Part shown: one piece after another, positions 42,825-52,202 of the stretch
How positions within the stretch are numbered: the first letter of the stretch is position 1
Layout: the number at the start of each line of letters is the position of its first letter
Assembly: GCA_964473525.1 (NCBI GenBank)
Contig: CAYYPK010000001.1
Span: forward strand, 295,401-359,400
Length of the DNA stretch: 64,000 nt
Reading direction: 5' to 3'
From: GCA-2687025 sp964473525
GTDB lineage: Bacteria; Poribacteria; WGA-4E; GCA-2687025
The notes under the pieces: model-generated
Seen by the model: the letters and a program-made list of their open reading frames with translations, nothing else
Databases searched by the model: none
Told to the model about the DNA's origin: nothing
Program-made: the position numbers and the translations under genes

Positions 42825-44588
42825 TCACACGATGGCGAGGCGCTTCATAAGCGCCCGCAGGTTAGACCGGTCCATTCCCAGGCGTCGGGCTGCGGCGCTA
42901 CGGTTGCCGCCGGACTCGTCGAGGGCCTGCTCAATGGCCTGGCGTCGGAACGCGTCGACCATCGCGCTGAGGCCGTGGTCCGCCGACAGGTCCATCGCTC
43001 TCGCGTCGGGGAGGCTTCCGAGATGCCGCGCCTGGATGTCCTCACCATCGCGGGCCGCCAGTTCAGCGGCGAGCTGCAACGCGGTCTCCAGCTCCCGGAT
43101 GTTCCCCGGCCAGGCGTAGGAAGCCAGCCGCGACATGGCGTCCGGTGAGACGTAGACGGGTGGCCTGTCCAACGCCTCCGCGTGGGCGCTGAGTATGTGA
43201 TCGGTGAGGGGTCCGAGATCCTGGAGGCGGTCGCGTAGCGGGGGCACGGGGATACGCAGGCCAGCGATCCGGTAGTAGAGGTCGGCGCGGAACTCCCCGG
43301 CGTCGACAGCGGCAGCCAGGTCGCGATTCGTCGCCGCGACGATGCGAACATCCACGGGTATCGTCCTGGCGCCGCCCACGCGCTGAATCTCGCGCTCCTG
43401 CAACACACGCAACAGCTTCGCCTGCGTGGACGGCGGCATCTCGCCGACCTCGTCGAGCAGCACCGTGCCTCCATCTGCCTGCTCGAACCTCCCAACGCGT
43501 CGGGTCGTCGCTCCCGTAAACGCTCCCTTCTCGTGGCCGAAGAGCTCGCTTTCGACGAGGGCGTCGGGGATCGACGCGCAGTTGACGGGCACGAACGGGC
43601 CGTCCTTGCGCGGCCCGTGGTAGTGCGTCGCCTTCGCCACCAGTTCCTTGCCGGTGCCGGTCTCGCCCGTGATGAGGACGGGTAGACGGTCGGAGCCCGG
43701 GCCCGCCGCGAGCTCAATCTGCGCGAACACCTGCTGCATGGCGGCCGAACGGCCGACGATGTTGTCGAACGCGTACCGCTGCCGCGCGTCGCGGCTAAGA
43801 TCGGTGACCCTTGTCCTCAGGCCGGCGATCGCCTCGCGACGAGCATCCTCCGCGTTCTTGCGCTCGGTGATGTCCTGCACGACGGCGATAAGGTGCGAGC
43901 GGTCCTCCTGGCGGACAAGACGCACCGCGATGTCCGCGTTCATGTGCGAGCCGTCGGCGCGGACCAACGTCGTGTCATAGCGGCTGCGCGCGACCTCGCC
44001 TGCCAGGTGTTTGGCCAGCTCGCCCGCCATCGCGTCGCGCTCGTCCGGCGCGACCAACTCCAGCACGGAGCCCAGCGCCGACAGGCTCTCCTCCGAGTGT
44101 CCCGTCATCCGGCAGAACGCGTCGTTGGGGTACTGCACGCGGTCGGCGTCCAGGACGACGATGCCCACCCCTACGTCCGCGAGGGCGGCGAGCAGCACGT
44201 CGCGCTGCGCCTCCATCGTGATCCGGCTCGTGGCGTCGTGGAAGTTCACGACGATCGCGCACACATCGGGCTCGTCCAGACGGCTGACGGCGGCGGCTTC
44301 AAGGTGTCGCCAGTCGCCGTCGACGTGGCGGCAGCGGAGGCGGACGCTCACAGCGGAACCTGGCGTGCTGGCCAGGTCGGACAGCGTCGCGCGAATGCCG
44401 GCGATGTCGTCTGGGTGGATCAGGTCGAAGATCGACCGGCCAACGAAGTCGACCGCTTCGTACCCGAGCGTGCCGCGGCCCTCCGAGGACGGCGCCGCGT
44501 CGATGACGCGCCCATCCGCGGCGATGAGCGCGATGTCGGACGCGCTGTTCTCCACGAGCATGCGGAAGCGATCGTCGCCGATGTGCAT
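42825..44588 (-). CDS. sigma-54-dependent PAS-PAS-AAA-Fis transcriptional activator
   Basis: A 587-residue enhancer-binding protein. Two PAS domains (about residues 8-120 and 130-245, the second with MTGHSEESLSALG and a PAC-like VVQDITERKNAED) sense an unknown signal. The AAA+ domain follows: Walker A GETGTGKE at 308-315, the sigma-54-contacting loop GAFTGA at 355-360, Walker B VLLDEVGEM, and the RNRDLA-type sensor ATNRDLAAAV. The C terminus carries a Fis-type HTH (QALDESGGNRSAAARRLGMDRSNLRALMKRL). The receiver domain is missing, so it is not a two-component output. It is directly followed by the two palindromes and the -24/-12 promoter of the next operon, which it most likely activates. Confidence 0.92.
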   Translation of the reverse strand: MHIGDDRFRMLVENSASDIALIAADGRVIDAAPSSEGRGTLGYEAVDFVGRSIFDLIHPDDIAGIRATLSDLASTPGSAVSVRLRCRHVDGDWRHLEAAAVSRLDEPDVCAIVVNFHDATSRITMEAQRDVLLAALADVGVGIVVLDADRVQYPNDAFCRMTGHSEESLSALGSVLELVAPDERDAMAGELAKHLAGEVARSRYDTTLVRADGSHMNADIAVRLVRQEDRSHLIAVVQDITERKNAEDARREAIAGLRTRVTDLSRDARQRYAFDNIVGRSAAMQQVFAQIELAAGPGSDRLPVLITGETGTGKELVAKATHYHGPRKDGPFVPVNCASIPDALVESELFGHEKGAFTGATTRRVGRFEQADGGTVLLDEVGEMPPSTQAKLLRVLQEREIQRVGGARTIPVDVRIVAATNRDLAAAVDAGEFRADLYYRIAGLRIPVPPLRDRLQDLGPLTDHILSAHAEALDRPPVYVSPDAMSRLASYAWPGNIRELETALQLAAELAARDGEDIQARHLGSLPDARAMDLSADHGLSAMVDAFRRQAIEQALDESGGNRSAAARRLGMDRSNLRALMKRLAIV

Positions 44589-44629
44589 ACGGGTCGCTCC
44601 CGGTCAGACGCAGCGCGTGGTCGCCGCGC

Positions 44630-45475
44630 TCAGCTCATGCGTGGCTCGACGACCTCCTGGATCTCCGCGAGGCTGTCCCACTCGCTCCCAGGCCCGTCGA
44701 AGATGAGGGAATAAGGGCCGTCGAACGCCGCGGCATCCGCGAGGTCCAGGCAGCGATCGAAGTCGTGACGCGCCATCTCGCCCGCCGCGGGGTAGTCCGC
44801 CTTCGCGTGCAGGACGTTCGCGCGGGGCAGTATCGCGGCGAGTTCGTCGTACTTCCCGTCGCCCTTGTAGTTCCCGAAGTCGGCGCACAGTCCAACGCTG
44901 CCCTCGCACAGGTCGAGTATCGCCAGCACGTGCGACGAGTGGCTCGCGAGCGCGCGGAAGTTCTCGGTGTTGACCTGCACGCCGCGCTCCCGTCCGAACG
45001 CGGCCAGAGCCGTGAGGTTTTCGGCGCTCAGCCGTATGGCGGGGTGATCCTTCGCATCCCCGTTCCGCGCCTCGACCTTGGCGTCACCCGCGATGACGCG
45101 CGCGTGAGACGCGCCGAGGTTCCCCGCTACCTCGAGCCAGAAGCGAACGGTGTCGACCTCCTGCTCGCGTTGGGTGGCGTCCTCGTGCGTGATGTCAGCC
45201 GTGTCCACAAGCAAGCTGTACAGCTCTACGCCAGCGTCGTCCAGCGCGCTGCGGAACTCGTCGAGGTACGCGTCGTCAGCCGACGGCAGATGGAAGTGAC
45301 ACACCTCGAGCGTGCGAATGCCGCGCTTCGCGAGGAGCCCCGGCAGCTCGAGCAGCGTCACCTCGCCCGGCTCGTCGACGTTCGCAGCCATCGACGTGGA
45401 CCGGTGTGCGGTCTGCTTGTACATCGGGCCGAGGACGCGATGGAGAGTCCACGAAGAGGTAGATAGTCGTGACAC
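44630..45475 (-). CDS. sugar phosphate isomerase/epimerase (TIM barrel)
   Basis: A 281-residue protein. GTG at 45475 is the start: ATAGGAGCGCCT lies right before it and the protein then opens with the family strand VSRLSTSSWTLHRVLGPMY. The metal residues are Glu in VQVNTENFRAL, Asp in VGLCADFGNY, His in NVLHAKADY and a Glu/Asp in SLIFDGPGSEW, in which Glu is replaced or shifted. Starts further downstream would remove the first strand. It lies upstream of the alpha/beta hydrolase on the opposite strand, with about 184 bases between starts. Confidence 0.8.
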   Translation of the reverse strand: MSRLSTSSWTLHRVLGPMYKQTAHRSTSMAANVDEPGEVTLLELPGLLAKRGIRTLEVCHFHLPSADDAYLDEFRSALDDAGVELYSLLVDTADITHEDATQREQEVDTVRFWLEVAGNLGASHARVIAGDAKVEARNGDAKDHPAIRLSAENLTALAAFGRERGVQVNTENFRALASHSSHVLAILDLCEGSVGLCADFGNYKGDGKYDELAAILPRANVLHAKADYPAAGEMARHDFDRCLDLADAAAFDGPYSLIFDGPGSEWDSLAEIQEVVEPRMS

Positions 45476-45659
45476 AGGCGCTCCTATTGGGGTGGCTTGG
45501 GGTTCGGCGGCCCGACGCGACGGCGCGCCACGGGATCTCGGCGCCCGCCAGCTACAATAGTCGCGGCCTCCCGTCGTCGCAACGGTGTCTCTGGTATACT
45601 CCGTGCGCAGCCGCGCCGCTATGCCGCTCGGGCATCCACGGCTCTCCGCGGGAGACACC

Positions 45660-47375
45660 ATGCCGGACATCCTTACGGTCGACGAACGGCGAGCGATCCA
45701 CGAGGCGTACTTCGACGCCATGAGCGATCCACGTCCGTACGTGCCGGGTACGCTCGACGAGTGGCGGAAACGCGCGGCGGCCCTGCGGCCCGCGCTCACG
45801 CAGACGCTGGGTCTGGATCCCGCGCCTGCGGCAATCCCGCTCGACGTGCGCATCACCGGCTCGCTCGAATGCGACGGGTACCGCATCGACCGCGTCGCGT
45901 ACCAGACGTGGCCGGGCTTCTACGCCACCGGCTGGCTGTACCGACCGACCGCATCGGCGGAGCCCGCGCCTGCGGTACTGAACCCGCACGGCCATTGGCA
46001 GGACGGCGCGCGGAACGCGACCGTGCAGGCGCGCCTCATCGGCCTCGCGCGACGGGGATACGTCGCCCTGGCGGTCGATTCTCTGCACGTGACCGACTTC
46101 CCCATCGGTCTGTCCTCCATGACCGTCATGACGTGGAACAACCAGCGGGGGGTCGACCTGCTCCAGTCGCTGCCGGAGGTCGACGGCGACCGCATCGGGT
46201 GCACGGGCGCCTCCGGCGGCGGACAGCAGACGATGTACGCCGCCGCGCTCGACGACCGGATCAAGGCGACGGTGAACGTCTGCCTCGTCTCTCACTTCAA
46301 GAAGATCCTGTTCTCCGACGAGCGCACGCACTGTGAGTGCAACCACGTCCCGGGCTTGCTCGCGCTCACCGACGAACCCGAGATATGCGGGCTCATCGCG
46401 CCCCGGCCCAGTCTATACCTGTGCGTCACGGGCGACTGGACGGCTGAGTTCCCCACCGACGAGTACCCGGACATGCGGCGTATCCACGAACTCCACGGGT
46501 CTCCTCGGGCGATCGATGTCGAGCAGTGGGACTGCGGTCACGATTACCACGCTGAGATGCGGTCCCGAATGTACGACTGGTTCGGGAGCCACCTGCGAGC
46601 GCCCTCGGACGCCTCCGACCTCGCGGAACGCGAGAGCGACCTGCTTCCACCCGCCGCGCTGAATGAGCTCGACGCCCCGCTTGCCGACGCGCGACCGTGG
46701 TCTGAGTTCCCAGACTACTATCGCGAACAGCACGCTGGCAGCGCCGGCCCGCTCACGGCTGACGCCCTCCGCCGCCTGCTGGGGGTGGACCGGGGTGAGG
46801 CACCACCAGCGCAGGCGCCCTACGCCGACGGGCGCAGCGACCTCGTTGTGGCTCGCGCGACGCCGACGCCGATCCCCACCGCCGAGCACTCCCACGGCGG
46901 CTCGGCGTGCAGGGGCCTCGCCCTGGTTCTCCATCCAGACGGACGACACGCAGTGACGTCCAGCGACGTGCGCGCGCTACAGGAAGCAGGATGGGACGCG
47001 CTGCTGGCTGACGTCCGGCTGCGAGGCGAGCTTGCGATCCCATGGGGTCTAAACACGGTCGTGTGGGGCCGCCCGGAGATCGGGATGGGCGTCGATGACG
47101 TCTCGTCTCTGCTGGGAAGCCGGCCCAACGACTACGCACAGATCGCATGCGTGGGCATCGGCGAGATGGGCTGGGTAGCGGTGTGCGCCGCCGCGATCGA
47201 CGAGCGCATTGCCCTGGTGGTAACGCCCGGACTGCCTCTCCGCCCGCTCGACGGCGCGGACTCCGTCGCACTGCCCAACCTGCTGCGGTTCGGGTCGCCG
47301 GAAGACCTGCTCGCGCTCGTCGCCGGGCGCACGGTGGACACCGACGGAACGGGCTGGGCGTCCGCCCTGGCATAG
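45660..47375 (+). CDS. alpha/beta hydrolase (acetyl-xylan-esterase-like)
   Basis: A 571-residue protein. The N-terminal half has the hydrolase core: TGWLYRPTASAEPAPAVLNPHGHW (oxyanion and HG), nucleophile Ser 185 in GCTGASGGGQQT, the acid in the VTGDWTAEFPTDEYP segment and His in DCGHDYH. This is the form of bacterial acetyl-xylan-esterase-like proteins. The second half (about residues 400-560) is a second hydrolase-like lobe with no nucleophile in the GIGEMGW position that would be GxSxG, so it may be an inactive duplicate. ATG 45660 follows GCGGGAGACACC. No signal peptide. Confidence 0.7.
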   Translation: MPDILTVDERRAIHEAYFDAMSDPRPYVPGTLDEWRKRAAALRPALTQTLGLDPAPAAIPLDVRITGSLECDGYRIDRVAYQTWPGFYATGWLYRPTASAEPAPAVLNPHGHWQDGARNATVQARLIGLARRGYVALAVDSLHVTDFPIGLSSMTVMTWNNQRGVDLLQSLPEVDGDRIGCTGASGGGQQTMYAAALDDRIKATVNVCLVSHFKKILFSDERTHCECNHVPGLLALTDEPEICGLIAPRPSLYLCVTGDWTAEFPTDEYPDMRRIHELHGSPRAIDVEQWDCGHDYHAEMRSRMYDWFGSHLRAPSDASDLAERESDLLPPAALNELDAPLADARPWSEFPDYYREQHAGSAGPLTADALRRLLGVDRGEAPPAQAPYADGRSDLVVARATPTPIPTAEHSHGGSACRGLALVLHPDGRHAVTSSDVRALQEAGWDALLADVRLRGELAIPWGLNTVVWGRPEIGMGVDDVSSLLGSRPNDYAQIACVGIGEMGWVAVCAAAIDERIALVVTPGLPLRPLDGADSVALPNLLRFGSPEDLLALVAGRTVDTDGTGWASALA

Positions 47376-47391
47376 TGCTGGGGCGCCGGCA

Positions 47392-48570
47392 TCAGCCAGA
47401 GTGGCGAGACGAGGCGTGCTCCAACTCGCCCATGGTGCCGACAACGTCAGCTATCGCGGTAGCCTGCTGCTCCATGTTTAGCGAGATGCCCTGGACGCTC
47501 TCGGACAGGCTGCGCACCGAGGCTGCGAGCCCCTGGAAGGCGGTGCCGGCTCCCTCGACGTGGCCGACTTCCGTATCGACCGTCCGGGCTCCGTTCTCCA
47601 CCGCCTGCACGGCATCGTCCGCCGCCTGCTGGATGCTCTGGACGATGGTGTTTATCTCGTCGACCGACCCTCGGCTTTCCTCCGCCAGGTCACGGATGCG
47701 CGTGGCGATAACCGTGAAGCCGGCGCCCTGCGCGCCCGCTCTCACGGCCTCCACCTTCGCATTCAGGGCAAGCAGGTTCGTCTCGTCGGCGAGGTTGCCG
47801 ACAACGTCCGTCACGCGGCGGATCTGCGCCGTCTGGTCGTTCAGCCTCCGCATCTCCGCGCCGATCTGCTCTATGCCCGTGCGCAGATGCTCCATGCCGC
47901 TGAGAGCTTGCAGGACGACGCTGTTCCCGTCGTCCACGGCGCGTAGGGCCTCCTCCGCCTCCGCGGCGGCGCGCTCCGCTTGGTCCGCGGAGTGCTGGGA
48001 CGACGTGCGTAGCTCCTGCATCGCCGACGAGATGCTAGTGACCGACTGAGCGATCTTCTCTGCCAGCGTGCCGACGTACGTCTCGATGGCCAGTTGCGCG
48101 TCGAGGAAGATGATCCGCACGAGAGCCGTGAGCGACCGCGTGTACACACGCAGGGAGAATCTGCCTCTGACCCAGAACCGGCGTTGCAGCCGTCGCACTA
48201 TCTCGGCGAAGAACACCGGGTACGCGCCGAGATACCACTGCGGCTTCAGGTCGATGCTTTCGTGTACAACGCCGACATGTAGACGGCGCTCGAAGTAGCT
48301 CTCGCCGTAGTCGCCGCGCGTCAGGTCGAGGAGGTACTCCCTCTGCGCGCGCTTTAGGCGGTCGAGGGCCGCGTCTCCGCCGATCTTGTCGCGCACGGTG
48401 TCGAACGACAGGAGGTGGGCGTAGAAGTCCTCGACGATGGCGTCCACGTGCTGCTCCATGAACGCGCGGATCGCCTTGAGCTCCCCGACGTCGCGTTCCG
48501 CCAGACCCACATACCGCAAGCGTGTCTCGCGCTCTCTGGCGTCCACACCGAAGCGTTCACCCAGTTCCAA
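47392..48570 (-). CDS. globin-coupled methyl-accepting chemotaxis receptor (HemAT-like)
   Basis: A 392-residue soluble receptor. Residues about 15-170 are a protoglobin-type sensor: YVGLAERDVGELKAI, proximal His 103 in LHVGVVHESIDLKPQWYLGAY and the expected WYLGAY. The C-terminal part is a methyl-accepting signalling domain with ETNLLALNAKVEAVRAGAQG and FTVIATRIRDLAEESRGSVDE; the tip is changed from LALNAAIEAARAGE. No transmembrane helix is present. It would bind heme and report O2 or NO to a CheA kinase. It is last in a seven-gene chemosensory operon. Total length is shorter than most receptors. Confidence 0.88.
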   Translation of the reverse strand: MELGERFGVDARERETRLRYVGLAERDVGELKAIRAFMEQHVDAIVEDFYAHLLSFDTVRDKIGGDAALDRLKRAQREYLLDLTRGDYGESYFERRLHVGVVHESIDLKPQWYLGAYPVFFAEIVRRLQRRFWVRGRFSLRVYTRSLTALVRIIFLDAQLAIETYVGTLAEKIAQSVTSISSAMQELRTSSQHSADQAERAAAEAEEALRAVDDGNSVVLQALSGMEHLRTGIEQIGAEMRRLNDQTAQIRRVTDVVGNLADETNLLALNAKVEAVRAGAQGAGFTVIATRIRDLAEESRGSVDEINTIVQSIQQAADDAVQAVENGARTVDTEVGHVEGAGTAFQGLAASVRSLSESVQGISLNMEQQATAIADVVGTMGELEHASSRHSG

Positions 48571-48607
48571 GATGTCCGTCCTTCCTGCGTACGGCTGCGA
48601 AGGCCCC

Positions 48608-49822
48608 CTAGAACGACACCGATGGCATGGCTGCCGGCAGGTCGAAGCCCGTCGTCACGCCGCCGCCGTCGGAATTCTCGGCCCACACCTGGCCGCCATG
48701 GCCGTTCACCACCTTGCGCGCGATGGCAAGCCCTAGGCCCTCACCAACGTCGTCACCGGTCGCCGCAAACAGCGCCCCGAGCCCCTCCTGGGGGATCGCC
48801 GTCCCGCCATCGTGGACGGAGAACGTCAGTTGCTGCGCCGTGCTCTCGACAGTGATGTCAACGCTTCCGCCTGCCGCGGATCGGCCCACGCCGTGTGCGA
48901 TGAGCGCGTTGATCGCCTGCTCGATCTTGACGCCGTCCACGAGGACGTTCGCCGGAGATGACGGACGCGCGAATTCCACCTGAATGCCTGCGGCTTCACC
49001 GTGCATGCGGTGGAGGACGACAGCGTTGTCAACGATGTCGCTCATGTTCGCCGGCCGGGTGTCAAGGTGCAGCTCGCTCTCCTCGATAGAACCCGCGTCC
49101 AGTTGCTCGGATATCGTGCCCTGGATGGATGCGGCGCTGAGGCGTATCCGCTCGGTAAGCTGTGTCTGCGCCGGGTTCAAATCGCCGGTCGTGCCGCCCT
49201 GCAGGAGCTGCACGGCTTTCGCGATGTCGGCAACTGGCCCGCCGACCTCGACGGCCGCCAGCCCCAGCAGCTGGTTCTTGCGGTCGTTGAGGCGCTGTAG
49301 CTCCTCGTTCTGCGCGGTGACGCCGGCGTAGAGGGCGAGAAGGAAGTTGATGGTGTGCTGCTGGCTTGTCCGCACGGCGTACGGGACATCGTGGAAGACG
49401 ACCTGCTCCTCGGGCCGATCCGACAGTGGCGTCGTGTACCGCTCCGCCGCGAGGCGCTCGGTGATGCGCTCCAAGAGGACGTCCTTGTCGTACGGCTTCG
49501 TGATGTACGTGTCCGCCCCCGCCGCGATGGCTCGGATCAGATCCGACGGCGTCGCGAGCGACGTCACCATTATCACCGGGATAGCGCACAGATCGGGATC
49601 GTCCTTGAGCGTGCGACACAGGGCTATGCCGTCCATCTCGGGCATCTCGATGTCCGATATGACGACGTCGGGCGGCTCTGCGCGGATGGCCGCCAGCGCC
49701 TTGGCGCCGTCCTCCGCTCCCGTGACGGCGTATCCCGCTTCGCGTAACGTGCGGTCCAGCATCAACGCCTGCACCCGGCTGTCCTCGGCGAACAGCACTC
49801 GTGTCTTGTCCTGGGCAGCCAT
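48608..49822 (-). CDS. receiver domain fused to a degenerate histidine kinase
   Basis: A 404-residue protein: receiver with acceptor D57 (VISDIEMPEMDG) and Lys in TYITKPY, then a linker shared with its neighbour (QHTINFLLALY, QNEELQRLN) and a kinase module. The H box reads KNQLLGLAAVEVGGPV, with Val 191 where the paralog has His. The N box lacks its Asn (NALIAHGV) and G1 is altered (VHDGGTAIPQE); G2 GEGLGLAIARK remains. It therefore cannot autophosphorylate on the usual His and may be a regulatory pseudokinase or phospho-sink. It is paired with the intact paralog upstream. Confidence 0.85.
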   Translation of the reverse strand: MAAQDKTRVLFAEDSRVQALMLDRTLREAGYAVTGAEDGAKALAAIRAEPPDVVISDIEMPEMDGIALCRTLKDDPDLCAIPVIMVTSLATPSDLIRAIAAGADTYITKPYDKDVLLERITERLAAERYTTPLSDRPEEQVVFHDVPYAVRTSQQHTINFLLALYAGVTAQNEELQRLNDRKNQLLGLAAVEVGGPVADIAKAVQLLQGGTTGDLNPAQTQLTERIRLSAASIQGTISEQLDAGSIEESELHLDTRPANMSDIVDNAVVLHRMHGEAAGIQVEFARPSSPANVLVDGVKIEQAINALIAHGVGRSAAGGSVDITVESTAQQLTFSVHDGGTAIPQEGLGALFAATGDDVGEGLGLAIARKVVNGHGGQVWAENSDGGGVTTGFDLPAAMPSVSF

Positions 49823-49911
49823 GTCGTCTCCTTAGTATCCGTCAGCGCGGCACCTGCTCCTGGCGCGCCATGCGTGAGTCGTGCATGATGCCATGCGCAT
49901 CGCGTGCTTGC

Positions 49912-51123
49912 CTACGGGGCGGGCAGCTCCACGTGGAAGGTGGAACCAACGCCCTCCTCGCTCTCCACCCAGATGCGCCCGCGGTGTCCGGTCACGATGC
50001 GCTTGCTTATCGCCAACCCGAGGCCCGTGCTCTTCTCGCCCTCGGTGGCCCGCACGCTCGTCTGGTGGAACGGCTCGAACAGCTCCGCCTGCTCATCGGC
50101 AGGGATCCCCTGCCCCTCGTCCTGTACGGACAAGCGCACCGTCCCGGCGTCCCGTGCGAGCAGCACATCCACGCGCGTCCCGTTGTGGGAGTACTTGACA
50201 GCGTTGGAGATGAGGTTGTTCAGCACCTGCTCCAGCTTCGCCGCGTCGACCTCGATGGGCGGAAGCGCGGGCGGCGACTCGAAGCGCAGGTCGATCTCCT
50301 TCGCTTCGGCGACGACGCGATTCAGGGCCACGTTCCGCTCAATGAAGTCCACCAGGTCGGTTGGCTCCGCGTTGAGCTGGAGGGTGCCGGACTCGATCTT
50401 GGTGATGTCGAGAAGCTCGTCGACGAGGCGCAGCATGAACTCGCTGTTCGCGCGGATGCGATCAATGAGCTGCTCCTGCTCGTCGCTCAGCGAGCCGACC
50501 ATGCCGCCGGTCAGGATGCTGGCGAACTGCTCGATGACGAACAGGGGGTTGCGCATGTCGTGCGCCGCCATGCCCAGGAACTGATTCTTCTGTTGGTTGA
50601 GAAGATCCAGCTCGTGGTTCTGGGCGGCCACGTTCTCGTACGTCGCCAGCAGGAAATTCAGCGTGTATTGGGGATCGGCCGGCACCTCGTAGGGCTCGCC
50701 CGCAAACGACACGGTCTGTGTCGATCCCTTGTCAGGCCGCTCATGCCGGGTGCCAAGGAGCGTCTCGACGCGGCGCAACAGGGCTTCCGGCTCGTACGGC
50801 TTCGTGATGTACGTGTCAGCCTCCGCCATGATCCCCCGCACCAGGTCGCGAGGCGATGTCATCGCGGTCAGCAGCAGCACGGGTATGCCGGCGAGGCGGT
50901 CGTTGCGGCGCACTTCCTGGCAGAGGGTGTAGCCGTCCATCTCCGGCATCTCTACGTCGGAGATGACCAGATCCACGTAGCGTATGGTGAGAGCCTCGAG
51001 CCCCTCGACCCCGTCGCCAGCCTCAATGACTTCGTAGCCGGCTTCAGTCAGCGCGCGACGGAGCACCGTCCGCTGGAGCACGCTGTCCTCGACCACCAGA
51101 ATACACTTGCCGCTGGCTGTCAT
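49912..51123 (-). CDS. receiver-histidine kinase hybrid
   Basis: A 403-residue protein with a receiver (acceptor D56 in LVISDVEMPEMDG, Lys in TYITKPY), a linker and an intact kinase: H box QFLGMAAHDMRNPL with His 188, N box KLEQVLNNLISNAVKYS, G1 VQDEGQGIPADE and G2 EKSTGLGLAISKRIV. Receiver before kinase means it receives phosphate from CheA or another kinase and can pass a signal on. No DNA-binding or GGDEF output is present. The ATG overlaps the stop of cheB (ATGA). It is followed by a degenerate paralog 89 bases downstream. Confidence 0.88.
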   Translation of the reverse strand: MTASGKCILVVEDSVLQRTVLRRALTEAGYEVIEAGDGVEGLEALTIRYVDLVISDVEMPEMDGYTLCQEVRRNDRLAGIPVLLLTAMTSPRDLVRGIMAEADTYITKPYEPEALLRRVETLLGTRHERPDKGSTQTVSFAGEPYEVPADPQYTLNFLLATYENVAAQNHELDLLNQQKNQFLGMAAHDMRNPLFVIEQFASILTGGMVGSLSDEQEQLIDRIRANSEFMLRLVDELLDITKIESGTLQLNAEPTDLVDFIERNVALNRVVAEAKEIDLRFESPPALPPIEVDAAKLEQVLNNLISNAVKYSHNGTRVDVLLARDAGTVRLSVQDEGQGIPADEQAELFEPFHQTSVRATEGEKSTGLGLAISKRIVTGHRGRIWVESEEGVGSTFHVELPAP

Positions 51124-52202
51124 GAGCGCGCCGCCTCCAATAGGGTTTCCGCGATGGCCGTGGGCGAGAGCACATGACGCGCCGCCCCCAAGTCGACCGC
51201 CGCCCGAGGCATGCCGTACACCACGCATGTCTCCGCGTTCTGAGCCAGCGTCATCGACCCCGCGTCCGACAACGCCCGCATGCCAGCCGCGCCATCGACA
51301 CCCATCCCTGTGAGCAGCGCGGCAATACTTCGCGCTCCGAACGCCTTGGCGGCGGACTCAAATGCAACTGTTACAGAGGGTCGGTGCCCGTCGTGTGGGG
51401 GCGAGGACGTGAGACGTATCGCCCCCGCGGGGCCAAACTCCATGTGCGTGTCCTCTGGCGCCAGGTACACATGACCGCGCGTGGGCCGGTCGCCCGACTT
51501 CGCCACTTGCACACGCAATTGGGTTGTCTTGTCGAGCCACGTGGCGAAGGCGTTCACGAACCCTGGGCTGATGTGCTGCACGAGGCAGATGGGGATACCG
51601 TAGTCCGACGGGAGGAGGCCGACGATTGTCGATACCGCTTGTGGCCCGCCAGTGGAAGCCCCTACGAGGGCGACGCGGTACCCTCCCGCGGGAGGCGCGG
51701 CGCGAGTGGTCTTGACCGGCCGCGCAACGCTCGTCGCGTCTCCGGCGCCTCGCGTAGACGAATCTCCCGCCTTCGCTGCGTCTGCCCGCCGTCGGAACAC
51801 GTACACCTTGGACAGTACTCGCAGCTTCTGCGCGAGCTCGCGGCGAACGGTCTCCTCCTCGCCGGGCGTGGGCATAGGCTTCGGGAAGAAGTCCAGAGCG
51901 CCTGCCTGCAGGATGGGGAATGCGGCTTCCGGGTTGTCCACCACCGAACTCACCGCAAGTATGGGCGTCGGGTGGGTTGCCATGATCCGCTTGGTCAGCT
52001 CGAGCCCGTCCATACCAGGCATCATGTAGTCGGTGCACACGACGTCCGGGAGATGGTGCGGGATGAGTTCCAGCGCTTCCTTGCCACTGGCGGCCTCGGC
52101 GACGACCTCGACGCTCTCCATGGGATCGATGATGCGCCTCAGAATCGCGAGATCCAGGGCGGAGTCGTCAACGAGAAGGACCCGTATGGCGGATGTGGTC
52201 AT
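51120..52202 (-). CDS. cheB: chemotaxis-type methylesterase/response regulator CheB
   Basis: A 360-residue protein with receiver acceptor D58 (VVCTDYMMPGMDG) and methylesterase domain: nucleophile Ser 183 in VGASTGGP, His 210 in VQHISPGF and the Asp in LLTGMGVDGAAG. The linker holds a Ser/Ala-rich run. It removes methyl or amide groups from the receptor, opposing CheR. It is coupled to cheA (its ATG overlaps the cheA stop) and to the following kinase gene. Confidence 0.95.
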   Translation of the reverse strand: MTTSAIRVLLVDDSALDLAILRRIIDPMESVEVVAEAASGKEALELIPHHLPDVVCTDYMMPGMDGLELTKRIMATHPTPILAVSSVVDNPEAAFPILQAGALDFFPKPMPTPGEEETVRRELAQKLRVLSKVYVFRRRADAAKAGDSSTRGAGDATSVARPVKTTRAAPPAGGYRVALVGASTGGPQAVSTIVGLLPSDYGIPICLVQHISPGFVNAFATWLDKTTQLRVQVAKSGDRPTRGHVYLAPEDTHMEFGPAGAIRLTSSPPHDGHRPSVTVAFESAAKAFGARSIAALLTGMGVDGAAGMRALSDAGSMTLAQNAETCVVYGMPRAAVDLGAARHVLSPTAIAETLLEAARS

